Of a stretch of 64,000 bases of DNA, positions 27,301-36,649 are shown piece by piece. Below the pieces are notes generated by a model. The model was given only the letters and a program-made list of their open reading frames with translations. It was not told the origin of the DNA and searched no databases. This stretch comes from Mucilaginibacter xinganensis. Its GTDB lineage: Bacteria; Bacteroidota; Bacteroidia; Sphingobacteriales; Sphingobacteriaceae. Made by a program: the position numbers and the translations under genes. Position 1 is the stretch's first letter. Each line of letters begins with the position of its first letter. Location of the stretch: the NCBI RefSeq assembly GCF_002257585.1, contig NZ_CP022743.1:1116001-1180000 (forward strand). The letters are read 5' to 3'.

Positions 27301-27447
27301 AATTACTTTTATTTTAGGAAAGGTAATTTCAGGAAACAGCGAGGTCTGCAGCTTGGTATAGGCAAATAAGCCGCCTAAAATAATAATGGCCAAAACCAGG
27401 CTTATAGGTTTCCGCTGCGATATAAATGTATCTTTAATCGGGGTCAT
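24355..27447 (-). CDS. RND-family efflux permease (second pump), atypical TM10
   Basis: 1030 residues with the duplicated RND layout. The TM4 Asp pair is present in GLIIDDAIVVVEQIHR. In TM10 the usual Lys is replaced: the aligned stretch reads GIIGENAIFTFLQFKQR, with Glu where the first pump of this window has Lys (GLVTKNGIL). Glu at this position occurs in heavy-metal RND pumps, so this member may be closer to those or to a divergent group. It overlaps the adaptor gene by 4 bases and belongs to a TolC-adaptor-pump operon following a two-component system, so induction by a periplasmic signal is likely. Substrate unknown. Confidence 0.9.
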   Translation of the reverse strand: MTPIKDTFISQRKPISLVLAIIILGGLFAYTKLQTSLFPEITFPKIKVIADEGLQPVNKMMVTVTKPLENAIKQVPDLKTVRSTTSRGSCEISAYMAWDADIDLSMQKIQTSIDQIKNDLPADVNITVQKMNPSILPVSGYTLESNSRSPIELRQIATYTVKPFLSQVDGVSEIRVIGGKAKEYWLTLNKQKMSSLGLTPDIISTTLSTTNFVKSEGYLSDYKRMYLTVTDATINAKDQLENLVISNNRKRVVRLKDFAEIAIQEGIEYTRVNANGRNGVLIAVIKQPNANLVSLSADMESKVAELQKLLPKDVAIKPYYVQADFVKDSIKSVTDSLWIGLLLAIIVAVIFLRSIKASAVILITIPVTLCLSLAVIYGVGYTLNIMTLGAIAAALGLIIDDAIVVVEQIHRTHEEHPREHPLKLIKTAIDYLFPAMLGSSISTIVIFIPFLLMTGVAGAYFHVLTNTMIITLICSFFVTWIGLPVIYILLSKHKHNEAAQQKQEEVHHVKKQAWVKWFILRPYVSLLIIAGAVAALVFVPPLLETGFLPEMDEGSIVFDYRSPPGTSLDETDRMLREVEKIITKQPEVAAYSRRTGTEMGFFITEPNKGDYLIQLKKKRDKSTEEVISDLRQKVAANQPALQIDFGQVIGDMLGDLMTSVQPIEIKVFGDDPIKLQSLSKQIAGAVADVKGTADVNDGVIIAGPSVSIDPYYGKLAQYNITPASLQFQLQTALEGNIIGNMLEREQLSPIRMVYPGNRGLNVTGIQDQTIFVPSGKLINISELASVKLNPGDAEINRENLQSMGVISARLEGSDLGSVVPAIQKQVAAISLPAGYHVEYGGAYAEQQQSFKELLIILITSSLLVFAVILFLFKQFRIAILILIVAVLGIAGSMLALFITKTPLNVGSYTGLIMIVGIIGENAIFTFLQFKQRALENLDKGVENGIDEAVVYSISTRLRPKLMTAIGAIIALMPLALGIGAGAQLHQPLAIAVIGGFVVALPLLLIVLPSAMRILYKHGQFHENTKDLNGQ

Positions 27448-28391
27448 GGCTTAATGATTTTAACTTTGGCCGTATCAGGTAAACCATAATTGCCGGTAAC
27501 CACTATCCGGTCCTGTTTTGTAAAGGCCGGCGAAACGATCTCAATCCTGTCGCCCGATTTGATGCCTTCTTTAACAGGAATCTTCACAGCGGTTGAATCG
27601 TTCAGCAGCTTCATAATCCAAAATTCCGTTTGCGTTTCATTAGCCAGTATGGCCGATTTTGGCAGCGATACCGTATTTGTTTTGGTTGATTTTATTATCC
27701 GGGCCCTGGCTACCAGGTTCTCCGGAATCTGCTGGTTGCTATTTATCCTTAATACCACGCCCTGGGTTTGCGCAACTGTATCAACAGTTGGCATAAACGA
27801 GCTTACGGTAGCGCCAATTTTTGTCCCTCCGGGCAAGGTAAGGTCAACATTTTGCCCCATTTTTACGAATTGCCTTAACTCGTAGGGCAACTGCATCAAA
27901 AACACAAAACTACTGCGATCGCTTATTACAGCCAAAGGCTCTCCATCGGCTACATAATCACCTTTTTGATGGCTCAGCTGCGATATGTAGCCAGGGGCAG
28001 CAGCTTTAATTTTGTTAACGCCCGAAAATTTGAAGGTGGTATCCAATACGTTAATACTGTTGCCAATAGCCTGGGCTTCTTTGGTTTTAACTGTAAAAAG
28101 CAATTGACCTTTGCTTACATTTTGGCCAAGTTGTGTGTTTGCCAGTACCACGTACCCGTTGGCATTTGATTTTACAAAGTTTTTTTGGAGGATGGTTGAC
28201 GTGGCATTCAATTCAATATAGTCCGTTAAAGTACTATCATATACAGCGGTTACCGTAACAGGTGTTTTTGATACCACCTTGGCGTCTTCATCGGCTGCAT
28301 CTTTGCTATGGCAGGAAAAAAGCAATACGGAAAGGCTCAGCAAGAAACCTATTTGTTTTAGCAGGGGATATTTGAAAGTGAATGTTTTCAT
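27444..28391 (-). CDS. RND efflux periplasmic adaptor, lipoprotein type (second pump)
   Basis: 315 residues with a lipoprotein-like signal (LSVLLFSCHSK, Cys at about 27). The lipoyl-like halves are AAAPGYISQLSHQKGDYVADGEPLAVI and a preceding LGQNVSKGQLLFTVKTKE, followed by a beta-barrel region and a membrane-proximal domain (TQTEFWIMKLLNDSTAVKIPV). The coiled hairpin is almost absent, which is common in short metal-pump adaptors. It overlaps the pump start by 4 bases (ATGA) and begins 1 base after the TolC gene, so the three genes are one unit. Confidence 0.9.
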   Translation of the reverse strand: MKTFTFKYPLLKQIGFLLSLSVLLFSCHSKDAADEDAKVVSKTPVTVTAVYDSTLTDYIELNATSTILQKNFVKSNANGYVVLANTQLGQNVSKGQLLFTVKTKEAQAIGNSINVLDTTFKFSGVNKIKAAAPGYISQLSHQKGDYVADGEPLAVISDRSSFVFLMQLPYELRQFVKMGQNVDLTLPGGTKIGATVSSFMPTVDTVAQTQGVVLRINSNQQIPENLVARARIIKSTKTNTVSLPKSAILANETQTEFWIMKLLNDSTAVKIPVKEGIKSGDRIEIVSPAFTKQDRIVVTGNYGLPDTAKVKIIKP

Positions 28392-28392
28392 G

Positions 28393-29628
28393 TTATCGGT
28401 TCCAGTAATTTAACTGATTGATGAGTTGCAGCCGGGTGATATTGGTAGTAGCCCGCAGATTTTTCACGGTAAGATAGTTGTTTACGGCCAGTACCAGGTC
28501 GGCAACGCGTAAATCGCCGGTTTGCAGCAGTTGGGTATCAACCTTTATCAGGCTTTCTGAATACTTTAGCTGGTCATCTATCTGTTTCAGCAAGTTTTCA
28601 TTTTCAATAATCTGTTGCTTAAGCTGCGCAATTTGCTGGCGGTACTGCACATCAAAAAATGCCTTGTAGTTTTGCCGGGTTTCTTCCTCTAGTGATAATT
28701 TATGGTACTGCATTTTACGCTGGCCGCCGTCATAAAGCGGCAGGGTAAAACTAAAACCGGCGCTAACGCCAAAATTTTTGTAAGCCTGTCCCATAAAATC
28801 AGAGTTGTAACCCCCGTCGGCCAGAATATTAGCTTTGGGCTTGTAGCTAAAATCAACCAGCTGACGGCTGTTCACCAGTTTAAGACTGTCGAGCTTGTAC
28901 TGCCTGAAAAAAATGCTGTTGCCTGCGTCAGGTAAAATAGCCCTTTCAATAACAGGCTCTTGTAATTCTATCAGGCTGGTATCAGCAATACCCGCCAGGT
29001 AGTTCAGCGTGGTGTAATCAGTCTTATATTGCAGTCGCGATTGCGCAAGTGTTAACTGTTGCTGTTTCAGGGTAACCAAAAAAGTAAGATAATCACTTTG
29101 GCGGTACACGTTATTGCGGGTGAGCTTTTTGAGCAGGTCCTCCTCTTTATTAAGCAGGTCAATAACTTCCTGGTTAAATTTTAATTGCTGCAGGCTGCCA
29201 TAAGCGGTAATGTATTGCGCGGTTATAGCCTTTTTCAAGTCCTGTTCGGATATTTTAGCAGTATTGCCTACAGACTGTGACAGTAGCGTAATTGCCTGTA
29301 GTTGCGCATCTATATTTTTTTTACCGACGATAGCCTGGTTTACACCAACCAACGCGTTCAGGGTATGTTCGTTGGTTATAGCCCCTGCGTAACCATATCC
29401 GGCAATAACCGGGGAATACAGACCTCCACTGTTTAAGTTAATCTGTGGCTTTAAACCGGCGCGAAGACGCAAGCTGTCAATTTGATTAGATGCTACCTGG
29501 TTACGCAGATCTTTTAACAGTGGACTGTTACTTTTGGCGGTTTCCAAAAAATGATTGAGCGTGTTGGTTTGCCCCATGGTAACCGAACAAGCAAACAGAC
29601 ATAAAAAAAGACTAAAAAGTAACTTCAT
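28393..29628 (-). CDS. TolC-family outer-membrane channel (second pump)
   Basis: 411 residues, signal peptide 1-19 (FACSVTMGQ), then two OEP repeats rich in Leu, Gln and Asn (LKKLTRNNVYRQSDYLTFLVTLKQQQ, LLQTGDLRVADLVLAVNNYL). It provides the outer-membrane exit duct for the adaptor and RND pump encoded immediately downstream (1 base apart). Here TolC comes first, the reverse of the first RND operon. The 93-base gap to the sensor kinase upstream is the likely promoter region. Confidence 0.9.
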   Translation of the reverse strand: MKLLFSLFLCLFACSVTMGQTNTLNHFLETAKSNSPLLKDLRNQVASNQIDSLRLRAGLKPQINLNSGGLYSPVIAGYGYAGAITNEHTLNALVGVNQAIVGKKNIDAQLQAITLLSQSVGNTAKISEQDLKKAITAQYITAYGSLQQLKFNQEVIDLLNKEEDLLKKLTRNNVYRQSDYLTFLVTLKQQQLTLAQSRLQYKTDYTTLNYLAGIADTSLIELQEPVIERAILPDAGNSIFFRQYKLDSLKLVNSRQLVDFSYKPKANILADGGYNSDFMGQAYKNFGVSAGFSFTLPLYDGGQRKMQYHKLSLEEETRQNYKAFFDVQYRQQIAQLKQQIIENENLLKQIDDQLKYSESLIKVDTQLLQTGDLRVADLVLAVNNYLTVKNLRATTNITRLQLINQLNYWNR

Positions 29629-29721
29629 TAATGATGTTAAAAAAGGGTATTTAGTTAGCTAAACTATCCTGTAATTCTGAATTAATTTAGGATAATATAG
29701 GCGGATAAAGCATTTACGCCA

Positions 29722-31014
29722 TCAATTAAAAGTAACAATAAAAACATGAAAATGTTGCTGGAACACATACTCAAGCGAGGCCCCAAAATTCTCGCAGATC
29801 TGCCTGGAAATGGTTAATCCCAGCCCACTGCCCTCTGAGTTTGACGATTTATGAAACCGGGTAAAGATCTTTTTGTCCTGTAATGGCTCATCATCGCAGG
29901 TGTTTTTAATAATAAAGCTTTTATTGGTTAAAGTGATGCTCACTTGCCCTCCGATATTATTATGCCTGATGGCATTACTGATAAGGTTGCTCAACAGTAT
30001 TTCGACCAGGTACCTGCTGGCATAAATCTCTTTGTCGTCAAGTGTATGCGTTAAATTTAGCCCCTTACCATTAAAGATCTCTTCAAACTGCATCAGCATC
30101 TCTTCAACCATTTCCCGCAAGTTAACTTGCTCGCGGTTGTGCAGTAATTTATTTTCAATTTTAACCAGCAGCAGTAATGATTGATTTAGGCGGTTTAACC
30201 GGGATACGGCGCTGTAAAGGTCATTGAGTAGCTTGCTCTGCCTGTCGCTGAAATTTTCTGTTTGGATGAGTGTATCAAGCTTTGAGTTGATAACTGCAAT
30301 AGGAGTAAGGAGTTCGTGCGACGCATTTTCTGTAAATACTTTCAGGTCCTTATAATCCAGTTTAGCCCTTGAGGCCATATCGACCACAGCATTGTTCAAC
30401 TCTTTAAATTCATCAATAGAAGTATCAACTTTAGCTATTTCCTGTGTATCAGCAACATTAAACAAGCGCAGTTCGCTCATAATGGCATAAAATGGCTGCC
30501 AAAGCCGGTTCAAAATTAAGCGGTTGGTAATCAGTAAAACCAGCAATAACAGAAGGATCACCCCAATTGTGATTAGAAATATCAGCCGGATAAGATCTTC
30601 AGTTTCTACTTTTGATTCAATGATCAATATTTTGTAATAGTTACCGCCTGCAGTAACCGAACTCACTAATCCCCTGCCTGATTCATATCTGCCTGCAGCT
30701 CTGTTTCTGTGTTTTTTATGCCCGTTCTCTTTATTCCATCGTTCAAAATATTCTGTATTGATAAACTCTCTTTTAACCGATCCGGGTGCTGCCGGCGTAA
30801 ACGTTATTTGCTGATCGTTTGATTCAAAAGTTTGGGGTAAGTGCCCGTTAAGTTTCACGTAATCAAAAATCTCTGTTTCTTCAACAACCAGGTTTTTGTC
30901 TTTTTGCCCGGTCAAGATCCAGCTGATGGCCTGGTAATAAATAATGCCGGTAATCAGCATCACTATTATAGTGGTAATAAGGTTTACCCGGTTGTATTTT
31001 GAGAGCAGCTTCAT
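29722..31014 (-). CDS. Two-component sensor histidine kinase
   Basis: 430 residues with two membrane helices (about 10-30 and 143-163) enclosing a periplasmic domain of about 110 residues. The HisKA helix has its phospho-acceptor His233 in FTENASHELLTPIAVINS. HATPase boxes are visible: the N box LLSNLISNAIRHN and the G box SEGSGLGLTISRQIC. It phosphorylates the OmpR-type regulator whose gene overlaps its start by 4 bases, and probably controls the RND operon that follows. The periplasmic domain has no recognised ligand fold. Confidence 0.92.
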   Translation of the reverse strand: MKLLSKYNRVNLITTIIVMLITGIIYYQAISWILTGQKDKNLVVEETEIFDYVKLNGHLPQTFESNDQQITFTPAAPGSVKREFINTEYFERWNKENGHKKHRNRAAGRYESGRGLVSSVTAGGNYYKILIIESKVETEDLIRLIFLITIGVILLLLLVLLITNRLILNRLWQPFYAIMSELRLFNVADTQEIAKVDTSIDEFKELNNAVVDMASRAKLDYKDLKVFTENASHELLTPIAVINSKLDTLIQTENFSDRQSKLLNDLYSAVSRLNRLNQSLLLLVKIENKLLHNREQVNLREMVEEMLMQFEEIFNGKGLNLTHTLDDKEIYASRYLVEILLSNLISNAIRHNNIGGQVSITLTNKSFIIKNTCDDEPLQDKKIFTRFHKSSNSEGSGLGLTISRQICENFGASLEYVFQQHFHVFIVTFN

Positions 31015-31688
31015 TGGGCAGTAAACTTATATCCCATTCCGTAAGCAGCCTGTATATAGTCGGTGCAACCGGCCTCCATTAATTTTTTGCGGATATTTTT
31101 TATGTGCGAATAGATAAAATCGAAGTTGTTAGCCATATCAATACCATCGCCCCATAAATGCTCGGCAATAGCGTTTTTTGAAACCACTTTGCCTTTATTG
31201 GCAATAAAGTAAAGCAGCAGGGCAAATTCTTTGCGGGTAAACTTTACCGGAGTTTTATCAACCTTCACCTCTTTAGCCAGCAAATCAATAGTGATCTCGT
31301 TAAACACAAGCAGGTTACTGCCATTATAACTTTTGCGCCGGATAATGGCCGATACCCTGGCCTTTAATTCTGACAGGTGAAAAGGTTTAACAAGGTAATC
31401 ATCAGCCCCTATATTCAGGCCTTCCAGGCGGTCATCCAATGAGTTTTTTGCTGATATGATAAGCACGCCGTCGGGATGATTGTTGTCTTTTAAACTCTTT
31501 AAAATATCAAGGCCGTTACCCCCGGGCAGGGTTATATCAAGCAGGATACAATCATAACGGTAAAGGCTTATCTTGCTTAATGCGTTTTGATAACTGCCCG
31601 CAGTTTCACAAATATTGCCCGCTTCGGTGAAATATTCTTCAATACTCTCCCGCAGGCCTTCTTCATCTTCAATGATCAGTATTTTCAA
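31011..31688 (-). CDS. OmpR/PhoB-family response regulator
   Basis: 225 residues. The receiver domain has the acidic triad E7-D8 and phospho-acceptor D51 (CILLDITLPGGNGL) and a Lys in DYLVKPFHLSELKAR. The C-terminal winged helix reads FTRKEFALLLYFIANKG and ends YIQAAYGMGYKF. Start codon is TTG (31686-31688), with no ATG near, and MKILIIEDEE is the canonical opening. It overlaps the kinase gene by 4 bases. It likely activates the TolC-adaptor-RND operon downstream. Confidence 0.93.
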   Translation of the reverse strand: MKILIIEDEEGLRESIEEYFTEAGNICETAGSYQNALSKISLYRYDCILLDITLPGGNGLDILKSLKDNNHPDGVLIISAKNSLDDRLEGLNIGADDYLVKPFHLSELKARVSAIIRRKSYNGSNLLVFNEITIDLLAKEVKVDKTPVKFTRKEFALLLYFIANKGKVVSKNAIAEHLWGDGIDMANNFDFIYSHIKNIRKKLMEAGCTDYIQAAYGMGYKFTAQ

Positions 31689-31826
31689 TTCGTTTTTTTG
31701 TTAAAGATACCCGCTGATTTTGGATGATTATTGGATTTTACCGAATTTTTATTTTGAAACCAGTTTTAATACAGGTTTATCCGCTAGCTTTAATCCTGAT
31801 TATTCAATTTTTTTAAATTCTGGTAT

Positions 31827-32240
31827 ATGTGGTGGATCTATGCATTACTCTCCGCACTTTTTGCAGCCTTAACTGCAATATTTGCAAAAATAGGTATTAA
31901 AGGCGTTGATACCGACCTGGCAACCGCCATTCGTACGGTGGTAATATTGTTACTGGCCTGGGCAATAGCCATTTTTAAAGGCAGCACCGAAACCATCGGG
32001 GGCTTAACCAAAACAAACTGGATCTTCCTTATCCTTTCCGGCTGCGCAACCGGTTTATCATGGATCTGTTATTTCAAGGCGTTGCAGTTGGGCAAGGTAT
32101 CGCAGGTTGCGCCGGTTGATAAATTAAGCGTAGCGATAGCTATAGTTTTAGCCGTAGTGTTTTTAAAGGAGCCACTTTCGTTAAAACAAGCTGCGGGTGC
32201 TGCGCTGATAATTGGCGGTAGTTTAGTTTTGATTTTTTAA
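31827..32240 (+). CDS. EamA-type small membrane transporter (half-size DMT)
   Basis: 137 residues, five hydrophobic helices, one EamA unit rather than the usual two (about 300 residues). Typical phrases are ALLSALFAALTAIFAKIGIK at the start and ALQLGKVSQVAPVDKLSVAIAIVLA followed by FLKEPLSLKQAAGAALIIGG at the end. Half-size members are known and act as dimers. Substrate unknown. It is divergent from the two-component system. Confidence 0.9.
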   Translation: MWWIYALLSALFAALTAIFAKIGIKGVDTDLATAIRTVVILLLAWAIAIFKGSTETIGGLTKTNWIFLILSGCATGLSWICYFKALQLGKVSQVAPVDKLSVAIAIVLAVVFLKEPLSLKQAAGAALIIGGSLVLIF

Positions 32241-32354
32241 TTTTTTTAATATATTGATTTCCAGCGATCTATGATTAGCTGAAAATTTTGGATTACATTT
32301 TACTGACAAAAAATTAGGCGGGTTAGATAAAATCTAATATCTTGCCGCTGTAAA

Positions 32355-32942
32355 ATGAGGACAAAATTAATTACCCTAATTACTCTTTTATGTATGGCAG
32401 CTGTATTGCCATGCACCGCGCATGCCAGGAAATCAACCCGGCGGCACAAACTAAGCCACTATAAAACGGCGCATAAAGAATACGACAAACCATTTTACGA
32501 AACTTCTTTTACAACTGACAGTGTATCTGCCGACACGCTTTTAAATTTTGCTCAAAGTTTACTGGGAACCCGCTACCGCTCCGCCACATCTGACCCTGAC
32601 CGCGGGTTTGACTGCTCGGGATTTGTAAGCTATGTATTTAAAAACTTCAACTTGAATGTTCCGCGCTCATCGGGCGAATTTATAAACGTTGGTGAAAAGG
32701 TAAGTTATGAAGACGCCCGCCCCGGCGATATCATTATATTCACCAGCCCTACCAACAGGCACCGGATAGGCCACGTTGGCATTGTATATAGCAACAATGG
32801 CGATGATTTTAAATTTATCCATTCCACTTCGGGTAAAGAGCATGGTGTTACTATTACTACTATGGATGATACCTACAAGCGCCGTTTTGTGCAGGTAGTG
32901 CGCGTGCTTAAACAAAATGATACCATGCTGGCAAGCAGGTAA
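32355..32942 (+). CDS. NlpC/P60 (C40) family cell-wall peptidase, secreted
   Basis: 195 residues with a signal peptide (1-24, ending TAHA) and a Lys/Arg/His-rich linker (about 25-45). The catalytic core has Cys87 in GFDCSGFVSYVF, His140 in RIGHVGIVYSN and a third polar residue His156 in FIHSTSG. Such enzymes cleave D-gamma-glutamyl bonds in peptidoglycan peptides. It stands alone, followed by about 115 bases to a TonB receptor gene. Confidence 0.92.
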   Translation: MRTKLITLITLLCMAAVLPCTAHARKSTRRHKLSHYKTAHKEYDKPFYETSFTTDSVSADTLLNFAQSLLGTRYRSATSDPDRGFDCSGFVSYVFKNFNLNVPRSSGEFINVGEKVSYEDARPGDIIIFTSPTNRHRIGHVGIVYSNNGDDFKFIHSTSGKEHGVTITTMDDTYKRRFVQVVRVLKQNDTMLASR

Positions 32943-33058
32943 CTTAAAAAATAAGCTATCTTCTGTTATTTATTATTGTAATAAATACAATCATCACCTT
33001 AAAAATTCAGTATTAATCCAATGTTAACTTGCAGTTTTGCAGGGTTAACCGAATATTA

Positions 33059-35527
33059 ATGAAAAGAATTGTTCTTATACTGGCAGCAATAATATGCGGA
33101 CTAAATGTTTTTGCTCAAAATAGCACACCAAATAAAGGTAAAATTACAGGCAAGGTAACCGATGCAGCAACAAAGGCACCGGTTGATTATGCTACTGTGG
33201 GTATTTACAAACAGGGTAGCGCGTCGCCATTTAATGGTGCCAGTACCGACCCGAAAGGGAATTTTAAAATTGATAATATTGCGCCGGGCGAATATACGAT
33301 TACAGTAGATTTTTTGGGTTACAAAAGGTTAACCCTCGAACACCTGGTGATAAGTGACGCCGCTACCAGCCTATCATTAGGCAACTTGCTGTTATCATCG
33401 GTGCAGAGCCAGCTTAAGGGGGTAGTTATAACAGCCAATGCGCCAACGGTTGAAAATAAAATCGACAAGCTGGTGTATAACCCAGCAAATGACCTTACCG
33501 CCCAGGGGGGCGTTGCGCTTGATGTGTTGAAAAAAGTCCCCATGATAACGGTTGATATTGACGGAAATGTTGAACTGATGGGCAACGCTAATATCAGGTT
33601 TTTGATAAACGGCAAACCATCGGGCATATTTGGCGCCAGCCTTTCAGATGCGCTGCAGTCTATTCCGGCCAGCCAGATAAAAAACATTGAGGTAATAACC
33701 AGTCCGGGTGCAAAGTATGACGCAGCCGGTACCGGCGGAATTGTTAATATAGTTTTGAAGGACAGTAAAGTGCAGGGTATAAATGGCAGCGTAAACCTTT
33801 CGGCCGGCACCCGGCTCCAGAACGGGGCGTTTAATATTAATGCGCGCAAAGGCAACTTTGGAGTAAATGCTTTCTTTAGCGGGAACGAACAACTGAACAG
33901 TACGGCTATCAACACATCAGACCGAACTTCATATAATACCGCGAGAGACACCGTTACACATTTGTTTCAAAAAGGGAGCAGCAACTTTAAACGCACCGGC
34001 TATCAGTCTGGCTTTAGTATCAACTGGGATATCACCCCGAAAGATCAGCTTACTGCGGCACTGTCTTTTAACCATTTTGGTAACCACAGCAACGGCACAA
34101 CCAATATTGACCAAGCCATTTTTTCGCCATTAAATAATCCCTTAGCCGATACCATGAGCCTGAGCCATTCAAACAGTCGTTTTGGGTTTAACTCAAAGGA
34201 ATGGAGCCTGGCCTATAAAAAAACTTTTAATAAGGAGGGGCAGGAGCTAAACGTTCTGTATAGCGCCACCTACGGCAGCAATACCAATAATTATTCGCTT
34301 GAACAGGATTATTTAAACGCAAATACACCGGCAACCGGTTCTATCAGCAATAACCCGGGCAGGGATAATGAAACCGATATTGCTGTTGATTATTCGCAAC
34401 CGGTAACCAAAAATTTTACGATTGAAACCGGTGCAAAAGCGGTTATTGAAAACCTGAACAACTCGGTTGTTACCCAGGCATTATTAAACGGGGTGTATGT
34501 TCCAAACCCTTTCCAAACCTATTCTTTTAACTATAAGCGTAATATATTTGCCTATTACCTGTCAACCTCGTTTTCATTATTTAATAACTTTATTGATGGT
34601 AAAGCTGGTTTAAGGTACGAGCATACCAGTTCATCAACTGATTTTCCTAATACTACAATTCCATCATATGGAATTTTTGCTCCCTCATTTGTGCTGTCGC
34701 ATAAACTGGATAAAACTGAAACCATTAAGTTTAGTTACACCTACAGGCTTGAGCGCCCGGAATACCGCGATCTTAATCCATTTTACAACATCAGCGATCC
34801 GCATAACATCAGCACCGGGAACCCCAATTTAAAACCGGAGTTGGGGCACAACTTTGAACTTGGGTACAATAAATCATTTAATAAAGGTGCCAATATTTAC
34901 ATAGCTGCGTTTTACAGGTACAATACAGATGACCTGCAATCGTTCACTACTTTCTATCCAACCCTAAAAATCGGGGATTCAACCTATAACAACGTTTCGT
35001 TGAACCAGCGTTACAATATTGGGCGCGAGGCTACCACCGGGATAAATCTTTACGGTTCGTTGCCTATCACCGGCAAATTGAGTATTAGGTCGAACATGTT
35101 CTTTGCCGACAGGATCACCAATAACCCCGGCAGTCCGCAGGTAAGCGGTTTCACTTATCGCATTAATTTAAATGCCAGCTATCAGTTTGCCGATGATCTG
35201 GCAGCAGAGTTTTTTGTCAATTATCGTTCATCGCAAAAAGGTATCCAGGGTACCAACCCGGCGTTTGCATTTTATAACCTGGCGGTACGTAAGCAATTTT
35301 TGAACAAAAAAGCCAGTATAGGCTTAACGGCAGCCAATCCTTTCAGCCAGTATGTAACCATGCGTTCAACAACTTTTGGAGGTAATTTTGACCAAAGCAA
35401 CACCAGGCAGGTGCCGTTTCGCTCGTTCGGAATTAGTTTAAGCTACAAATTTGGCAAGCTTGAATTTAAGAAGGATAAGGAAAGGGACGATAATAATGCA
35501 CCGGTACCGGGAGAGAACGGCGGATAA
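33059..35527 (+). CDS. TonB-dependent outer-membrane receptor (outer-membrane beta-barrel family)
   Basis: 822 residues from the ATG at 33059; a TTG ten codons upstream is less likely because MKRIVLILAAIICGLNVFAQ is a complete signal peptide. Domains in order: carboxypeptidase-like regulatory domain (about 28-110, GKITGKVTDAATKAPVDYATV), plug domain (about 120-230, with DVLKKVPMITVDIDGNVELMG and TSPGAKYDAAGTGGIVNIVL), then a long beta-barrel (EYRDLNPFYN, GNPNLKPELGHNFELGYN). It imports a ligand across the outer membrane. The YncE-like gene 64 bases downstream is probably co-transcribed. Confidence 0.93.
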   Translation: MKRIVLILAAIICGLNVFAQNSTPNKGKITGKVTDAATKAPVDYATVGIYKQGSASPFNGASTDPKGNFKIDNIAPGEYTITVDFLGYKRLTLEHLVISDAATSLSLGNLLLSSVQSQLKGVVITANAPTVENKIDKLVYNPANDLTAQGGVALDVLKKVPMITVDIDGNVELMGNANIRFLINGKPSGIFGASLSDALQSIPASQIKNIEVITSPGAKYDAAGTGGIVNIVLKDSKVQGINGSVNLSAGTRLQNGAFNINARKGNFGVNAFFSGNEQLNSTAINTSDRTSYNTARDTVTHLFQKGSSNFKRTGYQSGFSINWDITPKDQLTAALSFNHFGNHSNGTTNIDQAIFSPLNNPLADTMSLSHSNSRFGFNSKEWSLAYKKTFNKEGQELNVLYSATYGSNTNNYSLEQDYLNANTPATGSISNNPGRDNETDIAVDYSQPVTKNFTIETGAKAVIENLNNSVVTQALLNGVYVPNPFQTYSFNYKRNIFAYYLSTSFSLFNNFIDGKAGLRYEHTSSSTDFPNTTIPSYGIFAPSFVLSHKLDKTETIKFSYTYRLERPEYRDLNPFYNISDPHNISTGNPNLKPELGHNFELGYNKSFNKGANIYIAAFYRYNTDDLQSFTTFYPTLKIGDSTYNNVSLNQRYNIGREATTGINLYGSLPITGKLSIRSNMFFADRITNNPGSPQVSGFTYRINLNASYQFADDLAAEFFVNYRSSQKGIQGTNPAFAFYNLAVRKQFLNKKASIGLTAANPFSQYVTMRSTTFGGNFDQSNTRQVPFRSFGISLSYKFGKLEFKKDKERDDNNAPVPGENGG

Positions 35528-35591
35528 GTCGGGTTAATTTTATACAAAATATCTCCAGAATTTATCGGTAACTATAAAAAAATTATTAGCC

Positions 35592-36626
35592 ATGAAACCT
35601 ATTTTGAAATTATTTTGTGTGGTACTGCTTGGTACTATTTGTAACGCGCCGCTGCATTTAACGGCTCAGAAAAAAACGGGGTTTAAAGTTTTAACTAGTT
35701 TCCCAATCAAAAGTGCCGGAGGATGGGATTATATTACCGTTGATGGCGCCAGTAAACGAATTTATGTATCCCATGGAATGCAGGTTAATATTTTGGATGT
35801 GGCAACCGGCGATTCTGTCGGCGTGATCCCTGATACCAAAGGTGTGCACGGAATAGCGCTGGCTCCCGATTTAAATAAAGGATATACCAGCAATGGCAGG
35901 GCGAATACGGTTACCGTTTTTGATTTAAAAACCAACCAGGTTTTGAAGCAAATTGCCGCCGGGACTAATCCCGATGCTATTTTTTACGACGAGTTTTCGA
36001 GGAAGATTTACGCTTTTAACGGGCGCAGCAAGGATGCTACAGTTATTGACGCAGCCAGTGATATGGTGGTGGCAACCATCCCTTTGGGGGGAAAGCCCGA
36101 AACAGGGGTTTCAGATGGTAAAGGCAAAGTTTTTGTTAACATTGAAGATACCAACGAAGAGGTTGAAATTGATGCTGCAACCTTTAAAATATTAAACCGC
36201 TGGAAACTTGATGGCGGTGAAGAACCTTCGGGTTTAGCTATTGATCGGGCAACAAACCGCCTTTTTATAGGCTGCGGCGGCAGTAAAACTATGGTAGTAA
36301 TGGATGCCGCCAATGGTAAGATTTTTGGAAAATACCCGATTGGTGGCTGCGATGGTGTGGCCTTTGATCCTGAGCTGAAACAAGCTTATGCCTCAAATGG
36401 TGAAGGTACGATCTCTGTTATACGGGAGTTAAGCGCTGGTAAATTTGAGTTTGTTGAAAATATTAAAAGCGAAAAGGGAGCCAGGACAATAGGTATTGAC
36501 CTGCTTACGCACAAACTATATTTACCCACAGCACAAACGAAGCCGGTTGCACCAACTGCCGAAAATGCACACCCCCGGCCGGAGCCAATTGCGGGTACTT
36601 TTCATATTGTAGTAGTGGGGAAGTAA
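35592..36626 (+). CDS. YncE-family beta-propeller protein, secreted (copy 2)
   Basis: 344 residues, signal peptide 1-25 (ending HLTAQ). Propeller blades include SKRIYVSHGMQVNILDV and NPDAIFYDEFSRKIYAFNG. It follows the TonB receptor gene by 64 bases on the same strand, so it may assist the same ligand's uptake, as YncE is linked to iron control in enterobacteria. It is a paralogue of 23296-24288. A terminator-like hairpin follows at 36650. Confidence 0.88.
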   Translation: MKPILKLFCVVLLGTICNAPLHLTAQKKTGFKVLTSFPIKSAGGWDYITVDGASKRIYVSHGMQVNILDVATGDSVGVIPDTKGVHGIALAPDLNKGYTSNGRANTVTVFDLKTNQVLKQIAAGTNPDAIFYDEFSRKIYAFNGRSKDATVIDAASDMVVATIPLGGKPETGVSDGKGKVFVNIEDTNEEVEIDAATFKILNRWKLDGGEEPSGLAIDRATNRLFIGCGGSKTMVVMDAANGKIFGKYPIGGCDGVAFDPELKQAYASNGEGTISVIRELSAGKFEFVENIKSEKGARTIGIDLLTHKLYLPTAQTKPVAPTAENAHPRPEPIAGTFHIVVVGK

Positions 36627-36649
36627 ACAGTAACCATCCATCATAAATT

